Part shown: positions 10,901 through 24,928 of the stretch, one piece after another
Position numbering within the stretch: the stretch's first letter is position 1
Layout of the letters: every line of letters starts with the position of its first letter
Notes under the pieces: model-generated
The model's database searches: none
Told to the model about the DNA's origin: nothing
The model's input: only the letters and a program-made list of their open reading frames with translations
DNA from: Himantopus leucocephalus
Lineage: Eukaryota > Chordata > Aves > Charadriiformes > Recurvirostridae
NCBI GenBank assembly: GCA_003993805.1
Contig: RSEF01000002.1
Coordinates: 6,700,868 to 6,764,867, forward strand
DNA length: 64,000 nucleotides
Direction: 5' to 3'
Program-made: the position numbers and the translations under genes

Positions 10901-13900
10901 CATGCCAACAAGGGAAGCTGTCACAAGGCAGCAACGATGCACCCACTGAGATCCAAGGACAATGAAAATACACAGACCCAGCACAGTTCCTTGCAGCTTA
11001 CACCACTTTCACAAAACATCTGCTCACCCGGAAAAAAATCCCTCCCCAATTCTAAGCAGATACAGTTCCCCCTGAAATAGCAAGAGGAGCTGCTGCATCT
11101 GCTCACGCCATGGCCAGGCTTCAGCCCCAGGAGGTTGAGGCCTTAGCTAAATCAGGCTGAGCTGCCTGCTTTATCTTACACTCTCCTGTGAATAACTTTT
11201 CTTATTACACCTCTTTACACAAGCGCCAAACCCCAAGCAGGCAGGAAAGCCATCCAAAATGCAGAAGAATTATGACAGAGGCTCAAACATCATGGGGTTT
11301 TGGAAAGGTTATTCATTTAGTAAAGAAGTAAAAGTGCAAATCAAACTCTCTGGCGGCACTTGTGTGATGATAATCATGCTGATTAAGTGTTTCAGCCTCA
11401 GGATATGCTGGGAACGGCACTAGGACCTAGAAGATAACCACCCCATGCTTTTGGAAGACAGCTGCAGGCTCTTCCTGTTCTGCCCTGTAAGTGATCCATC
11501 TCCTCTCACAGATCTGTTCATTTTGGATGCAATTGCTCAAAATATGCATTACTTATGGTCCTACAGATAAATACAAAGGGGACTAGCAGTTGTGCTGTTA
11601 ACCCTTCAGATCCCCATTAGGCCTAGCCGTGCAATGGGGAAGCAAAAGATTCCGAGACCGGTTTTACCTACAACTGACTTTGATAAAGCCAAATCAGTTA
11701 CATTAGCTAAGGGTATTGACCTTAGGGAATATTCTTTTCCTTTCTTCTCTCTAAATTTGGCTGTGGTCTCTGTTACCATTTGCTGATGAGAAAGGTGCTC
11801 GTTCTCCTGATTTCTGTGTTGGTGAAGGAAAGCAGAAGCTGATCAAACCAATGGCCTTGATTCACTTCCAGCCTTAAATTTGATACACCATTTTCATGTA
11901 ATCAGCACTCTACAAGGGTCTTAGTGAATATCTGACATTTAAGGCATGGAGATGGATTCCCAGGGAGTTACAATAGCACAGAAGCGACAGGAGGAAAGAA
12001 TCAGGACAGAGGAGATGCTATTTACCTTGGTCGGCCGCTTTGGGACGTTTCTCCCCTCCTCCTCAAGCATGAATTTCACAACTAAACCACTGAAATGATA
12101 AAAACAATAGCTACTTTGCAGAGGCGCTACTGAAATATGCACTCTTGGAGCTCTTCAACATGAACAGAAATGTGAAGAATGACTATTAACAATGCAGGAA
12201 CATATGCACGCTGTGGGCCAGCTATTTGGCTGCAGTAAATTGGTGCAGTCAGGCTAAACAAACTTGATTGAACTACCTGGCTTGCTTGATGAGCTAGTTC
12301 TGCACCAGGCTCCTAAGCCAGCCCATGTCCCTCTGGGACAGGCTGCAGTAGCCAACGCACAGCTCTGGGCCTGCCCTAATTCACACTAATTGGCACTGCC
12401 TGCCTTCAAAGCTGGGTAATCACACTTTGCAGCTGGGAAATCAGAGCTTCCCTGTCATTGCTGCACCCAGCAGAAGTCAAGAACAGGAAAGGACTGAGAC
12501 TGACATCTCCTGACACAGTTTTGGGTCTTTTCCGTACAAGCCAAAGTGCTCTGCTGCTTCTTTCAAGTGGCGATTTGGACCCAAATGGAAAAATCACTGA
12601 TTTGAATGTTTTTGTTATTGTTGTTATTACTATTATTCTTACTATTGTTATTCTGTCCCTCTAGGGAGGTGCTGGGGAAGGAACACCTGCAAGAAATCAG
12701 TGCAAGCTTTGAGAACCTGGGGTAACTTATGCCATCCTCTGGAGCTTCCGGCATCTTGACAGCAAGTTTGTGCTAGAGTCAAATGCCAATTTAAAAGAAA
12801 AAGGAAAAAAAAATATCCCAAGAAGTGGAACAAGGGAAACTCTGTCTGGTACTTCTTTCCAGCCAAAGAACTCTTTAATAGCAAACTAATAGACAAATCC
12901 CAGGCCTGGGGGGTTGTTACAGAGGTTTTGGATTCCTACCAGAATTTTTTTTTGTGTCTGTATTGTCTGAATGCAGCTGAGAAGAAAAATCACTCAGTGC
13001 AATCAGAAGTTTTCCAGTATCATGGAAGTCTCTGTTTCTGATGGGATGTGTGATCCTTAATTGTCGAGGAAGCTGACTGTTAAATATCATTTATTAATAA
13101 ACAGTAAGAAGAGAAGTCTGAAACCTTTGAAATGCAGAGTGTCAGCTCTGTAGTTACACCTGAACTAAAATGATGAATTCCAGAAGTCAAAATGGTGTTT
13201 GCCTGCTTTTTTTCCTCTCTCTTTTTAAAAGGTAGATGACGAATTAATCTGGCCCCAACCGCCAGTGAAGAAAAGAAGCTCTATTATTTTCAGAAAAATA
13301 ATTTCAAAGGGCAAGTCAATAATAGCAGGATACACACAAAATAAAACCTTTGGAATCCTGTTATTATTATTATTATTATTGTAGGTTCAGATGACTCAAA
13401 TGTTATTATTTTCTTCTTGCGTTACCAGCCAAGAAAACCAATGACAACCACACAAAGCTCTGCAAATCTCAGCAGTTTTGATTCCCACTTACATTACTGC
13501 AGCAGCTGTTGCACTCGCATAGTTTAGCAGGTCAGCTCTGCGTGTTGACTGGCCCACACTGTGCTATGTCTCCTTGAAAACTTTAGCATGATTTAAGAGC
13601 AGGATTCATGGACAGCCTACCCTGCAGAACTAAACTAAGCTTATAATATTAGGCATTTTACCGTGTCAGAAAGGGCTCAGTTATGCGCTAGTACCTTAGG
13701 GCATATACAGCACATAGCACTGCTTCACGTACGGCTAAGAGACTTGTTTTGGTGGTAGCTACCTTCAGTAAGATACACAAAGAAGAGGTCCGTTCCAGGG
13801 ACACTCTTTTGCTATTGCTGTCTCTAAGCTGTGGGTTTCCAACAGCACAAAAAACGCAAGGGAAAAGTCAGCTGAAACCACGGACGGAGTCATGTCCATC

Positions 13901-16900
13901 TATGAGTCAGGATCATTCACCCACCTTCCCACCACTGTGATCATGGGGAAGCGACGTCAAAGCTTAAAAGCACCTCTCCCAAAACATGAATAAACCTGTG
14001 CTGACCATGAGTGGGTTGTCTTGCCTGGTGTGGTGTCTTGCGGGGAAGGAGTTGCACTGCTTTCTTACCCCATCACAGATGATGAGCAACACTGGTGACC
14101 AGCAAGAACTACTCACACGAGAAAACAGCTATCTTAGTTTATATCCGGCTAAACAAACCAAGTGGCGGCATCCCAAAACTGCTGCAATGAGCTAAACAAA
14201 ATTTTTAAAACTGCCTTTTTTTCCAGGGAATAGCAGGGACAGATCCTTCACCATCCCAGATGTTGGAGTATCCTAGCAGGAGCACATGAAACCATTCTGA
14301 CTGAGAGGAAGCATTTAGTGCATTTTGGACTGTGTGAGTGCAGGTGTGAATGCCTACACAAAGTGCGGATTGACCGCAATCCACTAGACATCATCATATT
14401 TAAAGAAGGAATTTGCATTAACAATTTCAATATGATTTCATGTTTGCTTCATGCATAATTTGACTGAATACACTGGTACATTCCTCCATATGTTAACATG
14501 CTTAAACTGGGACAGCTTGACTCGATTACAAACTGACTTATGCCCACCCACGTAAAGGTGGTCAGCTGTCCATGGAAAATATGGTGCACCCCTTTGCTCT
14601 TTCTTTGGTGTTTCTGTTGCTCCGCCAAAAATTCGTACACATTTTACTTCTGTCCTTTTCCACTTTCTTCCATGTGTGTTTGGTTTCCTTCATAGCCACC
14701 TGTAAATAGGGGAACAGCTCAAATCGTGCGGATGCTTATTGCGTCTCCCCTGCTGATTGCATAGTTTTCTTGGAACAAGAGGACACCAAACTACATGAAT
14801 CCCAAACACTGGAGGCTGATTTAATTGAATTTAGCCTCTCCAATAAAACCAGATGATTTAAAATTAAAACCCAAAACAAATCACCATTTTCAATGCTGAA
14901 GATGCTGACGGCATCAAGCAGATACCATCTGATTCAAAGACTCGTTAGCTATATCAGATTTACTCCTGGACAAGAGTTTTACTATCCCGTAGATAGTAAA
15001 AATTTCAAAGCCAATTCTGTTTTCACCCAAGTTAATTTTCCCTTGACTTCAATATAACAGGGAAAAGAAAGCTAAAACCAAACCAGATGAAGCATAGAAG
15101 CCAGGATATTTGTCAATGCTCCCAGAGTACTACGATGCGTTCCCTCTACATTTTTACCCTATCATTGCTCAGGCTTTAACACTGACCATGGCTCTCCTCC
15201 TGGTGCCAGAGGTCGGAGATGTCCTTTGAAGCTGTTCGTTTCCTTTCTGCAATCAGGCAAAGAGGTCACTGTTGAGCAAGACTTTCTACTTAAAGAACAA
15301 ATAAAACAGCTCTAGCAGACACCAAGGAGTGAATTAATTTTTACCAGGTCCAGAGAGGTGTCTCTGGCAGAGGAGAGAAGAAAGCCCAGGAAGGTGTGAG
15401 CGTTGGGCAGCCTCAACAGCAGGATAACGCCCCTTGAATTCCCCGGGGCAGGGAGGTGGCTGGGCAGCCCTTTCGCCTGTGTAAGCAGTTAGTAGAGATT
15501 CATTTGAGCTATGACAACATCAAACATGCCAACGGTGGATCAGTAGGCAGTTTTCTCCTTATCATCACTATATATGCACATACGGGGTAATATAGCAATG
15601 CAAAAGTACTGCAGTTGCTCAGATATCTTCCAGGGATTCATTTGAAAGAGATACTCCATCAAATTCCCACATTATCCAGCTACAGAGAAAGGACATTCGT
15701 GTATGCAGGCATTCTGGCAGGAGCTATTTGCTTTGGGGCCAGATGTAATTCAAAGTTATTCCGAATATTACACTGCAGCAGCCTGGCCAAGCCCAGTAAT
15801 GCTGATTATTAGGGCTTTCCTGGTTTTCCAGATGGAGCTGATTTCATTTAGTTCTCTCTCTTGTAATTAATAACTAGTCCCTTTTGTTCATTTTTGAATC
15901 TTTGTTTTATCTCTAGCATTTTGTAGAATAGTTTCCAATTTACTTAATCCATCGCTTGCCTCCTCGGTGCACGTAGCAGAACTCATTCAGCCATACAGTT
16001 TAATGACGTACAGCTCAAATCTCTGCTGCACAATCTCATATCCACTTCACATCGAGCTGGCGGTTTTGTCATTTATTTTTTATATGCTATAAACTGACAA
16101 ATCATACCATTTCATACTACAGCAATGTCAATAATCTTTAAAAAAAAAAAAGCCCTAACCACTAGCAAACATATGGGATCTGTACATTCTGTCCTTTAAA
16201 CAAGTGCAGATTTAGCAAGGAGGGGGAGGGAAAAGGAAGAGGAGAGCCACATCCCCCCGCTGCCAACGCAATGCGTGTTCCTGCAGCATCAGTGCTTGGA
16301 TTCGGCCCATGGCCACCCTACTTAGGTTTCAAATCAAGAAAAAATAGATGGAACTCAATTCCCCGCTGCCAGTTTTTAGCGATATTAGACTTCTGCATGC
16401 AGAGGATTTTTTTAAATAGTGTTCACTGTTTGCATTGAGAGTGTGTTTATAAATGGGATATCAGATATTAATAAATGATGAGTATTTAGTCTGTAGGCAT
16501 ATTACAGACCTGCGTAAAATGTGCTATAGATGGCTAAATGCTAGCTACTTACAAACAGGGCTGCACGCAACAGCAGGGATTAACCAGCCTGCCATTTTTG
16601 TGCTTTTAACTCCTAGCACGCAGCAGGGTTCAGTCCAGGACTGGGGCTCCTAAGTACTTCCACAATTTAAATAACAAATATTAATCTACTAGAACGTATA
16701 AACAAACGATGAGTTTGAAGTGTATAGATGAAGTGGGCTTGCACACAGTAGCTGTGTGTTGGAGTCAGCCTGTACATCCGCGTGTACGTGCACAGTCCCA
16801 CGTATCCCATTAAGGACAGGGAGGGATGTCAGCGCGTCCCTCTAAGGGCCGGTCTGCACAGAGGGAGGTTCAACCACCGAACACCGGAAGCCATACAGCA

Positions 16901-19210
16901 GAATATCTGTCATATCACAGGTCTGACCCCCAACATCAGTGGGACAGTCACCTCCCCTGGCTGTGTGTGCAAAGTGTCGAGAAACCCAGGTGTGGGGGTT
17001 TCTGGGCTTACTCTGTTGTTCTCAGGGAAATGTGGGTGGATGGTTGTTCTTTATTTTCTTTTCTTTTGTCCTCCAACTGGGAGGACATCTGGGATTTCAG
17101 TTAGTGTATATTTTGAAGCCTTTGTTTCTTTATCCTTCATGCTGCACCGTGACATTGAACGTGCTTCAAATGAATGAAACCCCTCCTTTAAAGCTACTCA
17201 CAATTCAATGCCTGTCTTTCTTTGGCACCACATTTGGGATTTTTAGCAGATTAATGGCCAGAAGGTCACATCAGAGAGCAATGCATATGACTGAATATTA
17301 ACTTTTAATAGAGTGCATTGAGCTCAGGAGCTGCGTAGAGCCTTCATGAAGCAAGAGCAACGCTAATCCTGGAAAGACTCCTAAAATCTTTCGTAATCTG
17401 CATTTAATTAAAAGAAAATTAAATACGCAAGAGTTGATGCACGGGTTGTACATTTGTGCATCCCACTCAATGAATGAATCATTTCCCTGCCTTCTTCTCT
17501 GACACAGAAATACCTTGCAAACCAATAAAGATGCTTAAATATTTTTACAGCTCCAATGGACCACACGTCACCACAAGCCACCCAGGACATGGCCATCGAA
17601 GTGCAGAGCTGATCTGGTGTATAGTGCTTCTTTAGTGCTTCTGCAATGATTTGAGTAGAGGATGACATCCAGACTGTGGGCTGTCCACAAGAGGACATAA
17701 TTGCTTGTGTCACTGCTAAGGCAAACATCACCCAAACTATTGTTGAAGTCACAAAGTAGATATTTTTTTTTGTAATTCCATACCTCCCCCAACACATGGC
17801 ATATGTGCATCTGGGGCAAATCTCAATCAACGCAACTCTACCAACAGTACCGCTTCGTCACGGGAACAGCGTGTGTCCTTCTCACACAGGCACAGGCTCA
17901 GTTGTTACCAATTGCCCCAGTCCCGTTACTGGTAGAGAGCCACAGGGAGCCAAGAAGCTCTGTCTGGAAAGATGAACTGCAAGGAGGGTGAGTGTGAACT
18001 GATCAAATGGCAGCCGGATCCAGTGTCAGACCGGGATGCAGTACAGGACCAACCAGCCCCCTGCCCCAGCACAGAGCATGGACCCCTGCTCCTCCCGATC
18101 GCTCTGCGAAGGGCAGGATCCCGTTGCAGACCCGCAAAGCAGAGCAGCCCTGAAGGCACAGGCGCCTTGTGCTCCAGTGTGCTGGGGACCTGTCAGCCTC
18201 GCTCACGTCCCTCTGAAGGGCTGGGGACAGTCGTTAGATCAGCAGTCTTCCCACTGGATTAACACAGAGCTTTGCGGCTCTGCCGGCACCATGCCCGTGC
18301 CTGTCAGGATCCATCAGACAGCCAAGCCTTAACAGCTAATAGAATAACAGAGTGAAAAGAATCAAATTATCCCTTTCTGAAATAGCCAGAAACACTCTTA
18401 GCTAATACCGAACACGGTTTATGATTTTACAGAAATGAGGCTAGATCTGATTTTGGGGCGCTGACTGCAAGGGGAAGCGCCCAGGCTGTAGTGGGTGGTC
18501 CGTAGCTGAATGGGCAGAGCTGTTCCCATCCCGGCTGCCAAGCATCGAATGGGGTTCAGGGTCACCGAAACAACTGGGATGGACTGGGAGCACTGAAGGG
18601 GCAGAAGGCTGGGAAGAGGGTTGTGCAGAAAGTGACAGTGCTGTGGCTGTTTTTCTTTACTGTCACCCCCTCAAACTGTCGCCGTTACCTGAAGGGCTCA
18701 TGAATCAGGGAGCAAAGAGAAGATTGCTCAGGTTTTGTGCCTTCAGGGAATTTTTTAATATATTTTTTAATGTGTGCTGATCTAAGGTCAAAGTAACTCA
18801 GGATGAATGATTCCTATCACATTTGCATCAGGACCAGCATGTCATGTTCAGACAGACCCCTCAAGTCGGTCATATCCTGACATGATCTTCACGTGTGTCC
18901 TCACACGGCACAAACAGAGCCTCCAACGGCTGTGTGCCGGTGCTCAAAATGCACATGTGCAGCAACGTGACCCCTTCCAGGCATCAGGAGTCAGCTGGGT
19001 CCATCGCATGTTGGCCCTGGACAGGCCAGAGTGAACACGTGTCAGACCACAACTGCACCGGGGAGCACGTTCTTGGGTCCGCTTGTCACCACCTCATGTC
19101 TGCCTTATAAATCACTGCAGGATAAAAAAGCAAATTCATAGCACGTAAATCAAGCTTAGAAAGGTTGCAAGTCCATTCCCTCTTGAACTCATGCAAGTGA
19201 TGGAAAAAAA
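7941..19210. other. Intergenic DNA between CRYGN and WDR86
   Basis: This is about 11 kb of AT-moderate DNA between the CRYGN polyadenylation region and WDR86. It has scattered open frames (for example minus strand 8123-8458 and 17408-17830) of the length expected by chance, with no domain signature, splice pattern or codon bias that I can support. It includes a short (TTA)n tract and a (TTG/TTA)-rich patch at about 12609-12655. No RNA gene was recognised. Confidence 0.6.
13361..13380 (+). repeat. (TTA)n microsatellite
   Basis: Nearly seven perfect TTA units occur in intergenic DNA. This is simple-sequence repeat with no associated feature. Confidence 0.95.
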
Positions 19211-19241
19211 GTACTTAGAGCCAAACGCTGGTGTTTAACAA

Positions 19242-19247
19242 TTTATT
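19242..19247 (-). terminator. CRYGN: CRYGN polyadenylation signal AATAAA
   Basis: A canonical AATAAA on the minus strand lies 73 bases after the CRYGN stop codon (19323-19321). A GT-rich plus-strand context and a TGTT-rich minus-strand stretch follow. Cleavage is expected 10-30 bases further on, near 19215-19230, giving a very short 3' UTR of roughly 100 bases, typical of crystallin genes. Confidence 0.75.
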
Positions 19248-19320
19248 CCACAGGTCAGTGAGTGGGAAGGAGGGTGGTGCCCAGTCTCAGCAGGCCATCG
19301 CTGGCAGGATGAAAGCTCAG

Positions 19321-19456
19321 CTAGAAGTAGTTGATGACTCTTCTGATGGACTGGACATTCGCGCTGCGCGCCTGCCATGCATCGAAGCTGCTGAACTCGC
19401 CCCGCTCCACCACATACATACGGCCTCGATAGTTGGGCTCCTCGTACAGCACCCAC
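19321..19456 (-). CDS. CRYGN: CRYGN coding exon 4, gamma-N crystallin (Greek key motif 4 and C-terminus)
   Basis: The exon begins after a pyrimidine-rich CTGCTCAG acceptor. It supplies the last base of the split Ala codon and then 44 codons to TAG. It encodes WVLYEEPNYRGRMYVVERGE followed by FSSFDAWQARSANVQSIRR and VINYF. This is a complete fourth beta-gamma crystallin Greek key: the aromatic/Gly corner Y-x-G-R and the terminal VxSIRRVI strand, as in other gamma crystallins. From recall, the human CRYGN C-terminus is unrelated here and lacks motif 4, whereas mouse keeps it, so this gene appears to have the ancestral intact form. The total length of 183 residues equals what I recall for mouse gamma-N. 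Confidence 0.93.
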
Positions 19457-21533
19457 CTGAGCAGAAAGAGAGGGTTACTTGGGTCCCAAAAATGTGGTCA
19501 TGTGAGGTGGCCTCATGCCCACGTACTGCAAACTACCAGGGCCCAAGGGTCCCTCTGCAGTCCTGGTCCCATCCTGCACACAGAAGTGCCACCGGTGGAG
19601 TTAATTGCTGGGCTTCCCCTGTTTCCAGCATAGCCTGGCAATTATCCACAGCCAGATTGGACCTCGCCTTTAGAAGAAGTCGGTTTGGGTTACACCAGCG
19701 ATGAAGCCTGGGACCAGGGCCTCCCTGCTTCCCATGGCAGTAAGAATGGATCTCCCTGAGCTTCACCATGTACAACAGAAACAATTTAATAGCATCTGAT
19801 AGTGCTAAAGAAGGACATGAGTCCCCTCAGCCCCGGGATAAACCCATTTTGGACCGTAAGAAATGTGCAATGCTTGAAGGATGTTTTACCTCTTTGAACT
19901 GACTCATTAGCTATGATGGGAACCATATTTAATAATGTCTGTCTTTGCTAGTAATTCTCAATGGCCTCTCTTTGATGCTTTCCGACAGAGAGCAGGACTT
20001 GGCTTGGTTATCTTCACTTAAAGAGAAGGTACATTCTACATTCTCTACATTCGGAGTTAACTGCAACTTTCCATTGGAATACAGTCAAATAGACACACCC
20101 CGCTCAACAACCTTGGTGACTTTGGTGTGCCTGACTTCTTCACCTAGCTCAGTTACATTTCTTTAGCATGTCTTTCTCCATTTGAAGGTCTTCAAGTCAG
20201 GAGCAATTCTGATGGTCAAGAGAGACAAATTTTGCTGCTCTTCTCTCCCTTCATCCCTTTAGTACACATTGTGCCGTGATCTTAATGTGGCCACATGTGC
20301 CACCTCTTTCCTCTATTTAAATTTCCCGTACTTTTTAACGAAGTTTTGCCATTGCTCTGATAGTTTTACCATTGGGTTTCCACCCCATCATTGCTGAACT
20401 GCTAACCTCTGCCTCATTCTTCTCTTCCCAACTTTTTTAAGGCTTTTATAAGGATCTCTGCTGCCTGGTTTGTTGGTTTTTTTTTTGCATTTGAGGATCT
20501 ATTTGCTCAGCAATGACAACAGAGCACAAATGCAATCTTCCAAATCATTTGGTTTCTGTGGTCTGTCTGTTGCCAGGAATTCAGCTGTGACATCGGGGTT
20601 GGGACCTACTGTATGTGGGATTTCCAGAGAGAAACTCCTTGAAGTAGTGGATGGGTCGAAGACTGCTGGGCCTCCGGGGTCAGACAACAGCTGGTGAACT
20701 CAGAGCAGTCTGACCCAGAGCAAAAAGCTGGAAGCCTCGGAAGAAAGCTGTTTATAAAACCAGCCACCCACGGGCATTATTAAAAAAAAAAAGAAAGCAA
20801 AAGATTAGGTTAGTCGAGCCACGTTACGTATTCTGTGACATATTTGGATTTATTTTGTGTTTCTGAGAGGACACCAGGTGGGACTGTGGTGGGTCCCTTC
20901 TCCCATCTGTCTGGGCACTGATCCAACAGGCACATCGGGCACACGCCTGCCTGGTGCCCCTCTCCACCGCATGCCCATGCTTGCACAACCCTTTTCTGCA
21001 GCATCGCTGCAATGTGCTCAGCCAAGACATTTGGATCCCGAGCGTTTCCTGCAAACAAACAAGTTCATTCTTTGGCACTTTTTGCAGCCAGTTTATATCC
21101 GAACCGGAATTACAAAGTCATCCCCAGACTTTTCCTTTGAAGCTTGCTTTGCAGCGCGTGGAGAAGGCTGCCCGCTGCTCGTGTGAGTGTAGCAGCAGGT
21201 TGCCCCAAAGCCATGTCCCCCCCCATCACATATCCTGATGCGCACTGTCAGAGAGAGTGCTCAGCTCTTCAGCTTAATTAAGAACAATTTATAAAATTAT
21301 CCTCCTCCTCTAGATACACCCCAGAGTTGTTCATAAGGCACGCATGGCTTCCTTCCTTTTCTACCCCTTCCCCTCAGCTTATATGCACCTCTCCATATTT
21401 TTGACCCTCTTTCTCCATCAGCTCACCATCCCTCCCTCAAGCACTCCTGAAAAGAGCTCCTGATCCTATTTTCAGCACCTTCTAATCACTCCCTCCTGCT
21501 CACAATACCTAACGTTATTGAAAATACTGCATC

Positions 21534-21649
21534 ATGGTAGGACAGGGACGTTTACAGGGCATCACTGGCCCACCAGGACATGGTGGTTCTGATGGTAGGA
21601 CAGGGATGTTTACAGGGCATTGCTGGCCCACCAGGACATGGTGGTTCTT
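21534..21649 (+). repeat. 58-bp tandem duplication (two units)
   Basis: Units 21534-21591 and 21592-21649 abut with no N between them. They match at all but four of 58 positions (such as GGGACG versus GGGATG and ATCACT versus ATTGCT). This looks like a real local tandem duplication or small minisatellite inside CRYGN intron 3. Confidence 0.95.
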
Positions 21650-24555
21650 CCAGCTCTGCTCTAGGGCATCTTTCAACAACTGCTGGACCCTGAAAAATAA
21701 TGCAGGGGGAAGAGCAGCCCCTCGTAATCACTGTGTTTTCCAAGACCTCTGCATTTCTCTCCAGACACACAGTTGATGTGTTTGCACAGTGGCATGGAGG
21801 GAATGGGACAAGCCTTGGGATAGATGGAAGCAGACTGCATGACCTGGTGTGGTGATGAGAACCCACCAGCTTGTCCCCCTGCTTAGGGAAAGGCTGCAAA
21901 AAAGAGGAATAAAAGGAACAGCAGAAAGATGGGAGTGAAGTGTATTGGCAGTGCAAGGTGATGAGTGAAGACTTGTATGGCTTACTTAGCTGTTCCTTTA
22001 TTGCCTAAAATTTACGTTCTCTGAGACCATCAGCAAGAGAGGAAATCAAGTCAGTCAGGAGCCCAGAAAACAAAAAAAAAGATGATCCTGTCCTCAAGCC
22101 CAGCATGGGAGAGCTGATCCAGACACATAGCACGCAGCCCTCAAACATCTCAGTGCTGTGTTTCATTAGCACATAAACCCAGAGGACAAGGGAATAAAAC
22201 TCGCATGGAACCAGTGCAAGCCCTATAAGCCAAAACTGGCTGCTAGCCCTGAAAAAAATAGCAGGGGAGTGCTGCAGCTTCAGCCTGAACCAAGTGGGAT
22301 GCTTTCAGCAGGGCTCGAGGCCACTCATTCTCCACATAGGGCTCGAGCAGTGCCATGAGCACTGTTGAGGAATAGGTAACTTTTATTGAGCAGCAACATC
22401 TGAGTACCTGTTCTGGTTGATATTTCACAGCCTGACTGTGGAACATCTACCAAACGCTCATAAATGCTTCAGCAGAATAAATGGTCTGGTTCCTTCAAGT
22501 TACATCACCGTAGTGTTGGAAAGCCCTTTTTTGGGGTATTCTCTCCCAGACTGTAAAACAAATTCAGCTTTTTAAAGTTGTTATTTCTAAGAAATCATCT
22601 GTGGTGTGGCTGAGGCACAAAGGAGGACAAGATGTGCACGTCTTCGTCTAACACCAGATGATACCATGTGTGATACTGGAGCTGGCTCTGCCCGTGGGAC
22701 GGGCAAAGCCTCTCGCCATGCAAACCGCAACAGCTTCCGAGGAGGCGGTAACATCTCGAAACTGCTCCAAAATAGCAATCTCATTTCCAGCATGGTTTTA
22801 ACAGCTTTATCGTCAGCCTTTCCGGCTGTGTGGGATAGCAGTCACCAGCCCCAAAAGGGCAGTGGGGAAGGTGCTGGACACCCTCAGCCCCACCACGCAC
22901 CATGCCAAAGGCAGACGTTTCTCTCCGTTCCCGTTTTTCCAGCTGATCCATCATCACTTCCTGCAGGCATGGCCACCCCCACAAGTGAAGGCAGCAGCAT
23001 TTTAACAGCACGTGACACCATCCATGGATTTTGGAGGGGAAGCAAATATTTCGGTATGCAACGGTTGTCGCGGTGAGGGAATTAAGGGGGAAAATTGCAG
23101 AGCAAGACTTTGGCAGGCAGAGAACTTAGGAGAACCCTGCTTTATGCCTGCTTTCAGCATGCACAGGGTAAACCAGACCTTCTTTCAGGCTGGGGATGCA
23201 CTGGACACAGCCTGTGGCTGAAACTCCCCTTGTCTCTGGTGACCCCATCTCCTCTGCTCCCCAAACAGTCGAGGATGGGTCCTGGGAGGGCTTTGCCAGG
23301 CTGAGCCCAGCACCAGCTACACCTGCAGCACCTCTGGGGTCACCTGGGCTTATATGGTCCACCCAAAGGAGAAAAGTGGTGCCGTAGGGTCTTTTTTTCC
23401 TCCCTGGTCTCACCTCTCTGCTGTGGTATCGCCTCCTTCCCTCCCTGCTCCTGCAGCCCGGGGCCAGCAGGTCCCTCTGCACCATCCTGCCTTTTTATGG
23501 CCTTTACAGACCCTTCCATGCACTTGCAACATCCATCTTCCCGGGGTCTGAATGTAATGCTACAAAACCACGCTCCTTTCAGTATTTTATTTTTTTCTAT
23601 TTTTTTTTATCACTACTCAAAGCCTTTGAGAAGCTGTGTAATGTTAACATAACCAGGCTAGGCTCCCATGCGAGGGAAAGCAAGCTTTGTGCCCCTTATA
23701 TATTTTGCAGCGGAGGGGGGGGAAATCAATCTAAAAAATTTAAGTGCTTGAAAGTTTCTGGGCAGCTTCCCAATTTCTCAAGCTCCAGGCTCTGCTACAG
23801 GGACACACGTGGTAAATAATTGTCCCTACGGCTCTTGCCAGAGTACTCACAGGCTCTCTTTTGGCTTTATAGTGTTGGTACTCAAATGCCTTTTGCTTCA
23901 AATGCTCAGCACTAATGCACTCCCTGGTGGGCTCCAGCCATTTCTTCCCATCGGGAGCTGGTAGCTCTGCTCCTTAGCTTTAATAAACCACCATTGCCTG
24001 ATTGTAAGCCTTTTTTTTTGGAAGAGAAGAGGTACCGGTTGAATCAGAAAGGGTCCTGCAGGACACTTGCTGTCAGGATGTCTCGAGCTTGGATGGCGAC
24101 AACCTTTGTCCAGTTCTAGGGAAAAATTACTGTTGGACAGAAAGGGTCCAACATCCCATGCTGGGTGCAGGTGAGATGCATAATGTCCAGTCCAGCACAG
24201 ACAGAGAAGAGCTTTTCTGTGCTCCCTCCTCTGCAGGGGCTCCCGTCGCTCCAACCACCCTCTGCCCGGCTGCGGGAGGATTTTATGGCATTCCCCAACT
24301 CCCAGCACGCTTGCAGTGAGAATGCAATTGTCAGACAGAGGAAAGGGGAGACGGCCAGATAACAACCCGTCTCAAAACAAGAGAAAAATAAAAAATAAAA
24401 AGGACTGACACCATCGAGAAAATGCAAATTGCCACCAGACAGCAAGAAAAAGGCAAAGCTGCCATCCTGCCAAGGCTTCGGGAGCATCTGCATGGGAGGA
24501 GGATAGGGCTTGAGCATCAGCAATGCACCTGCAAAGCAGGTTCATGAAGCACCGA

Positions 24556-24917
24556 GGGTGACCAAAAAACCCCATTGGGACGGTCGTGCATCACCGCTGC
24601 AGTTGCCCCTCTCTTTCAGAGGCAAGATTTAATTTTAAGATGAGACACTGCTACCTCATTTTTGCTGTCCAAGGAGGAGGTTTCTGCTGTTGCAGCAAGC
24701 CTTGGTGGCACCACTTGCAAAGCAAAAACGTTGACNCGGGTGACCAAAAAACCCCATTGGGGCGGTTGTGCATCACCGCTGCAGTTGCCCCTGTCTTTCA
24801 GAGGCAGGGTTTAATATTAAGATGAGACACTGCTACCTCATTTTTGCTGTCCAAGGAGGAGGTTTCTGCTGTTGCAGCAAGCCTTGGTGGCACCACTTGC
24901 AAAGCAAAAACGTTGAC
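24556..24917 (+). repeat. 180-bp direct duplication around a single N
   Basis: Copy 1 is 24556-24735 and copy 2 is 24738-24917, joined by N at 24736. They are the same length, with about six substitutions. The single N exactly at the junction points to two unmerged contig ends or alleles rather than a biological tandem repeat. Confidence 0.95.
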
Positions 24918-24928
24918 CTGCATCACAT

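Noticed and set aside
17408..17830. 140-codon minus-strand frame with a Trp/Cys-rich sequence.
   Set aside because: Frames of this length are expected by chance several times in 64 kb. No family, splice signals or conservation are evident.
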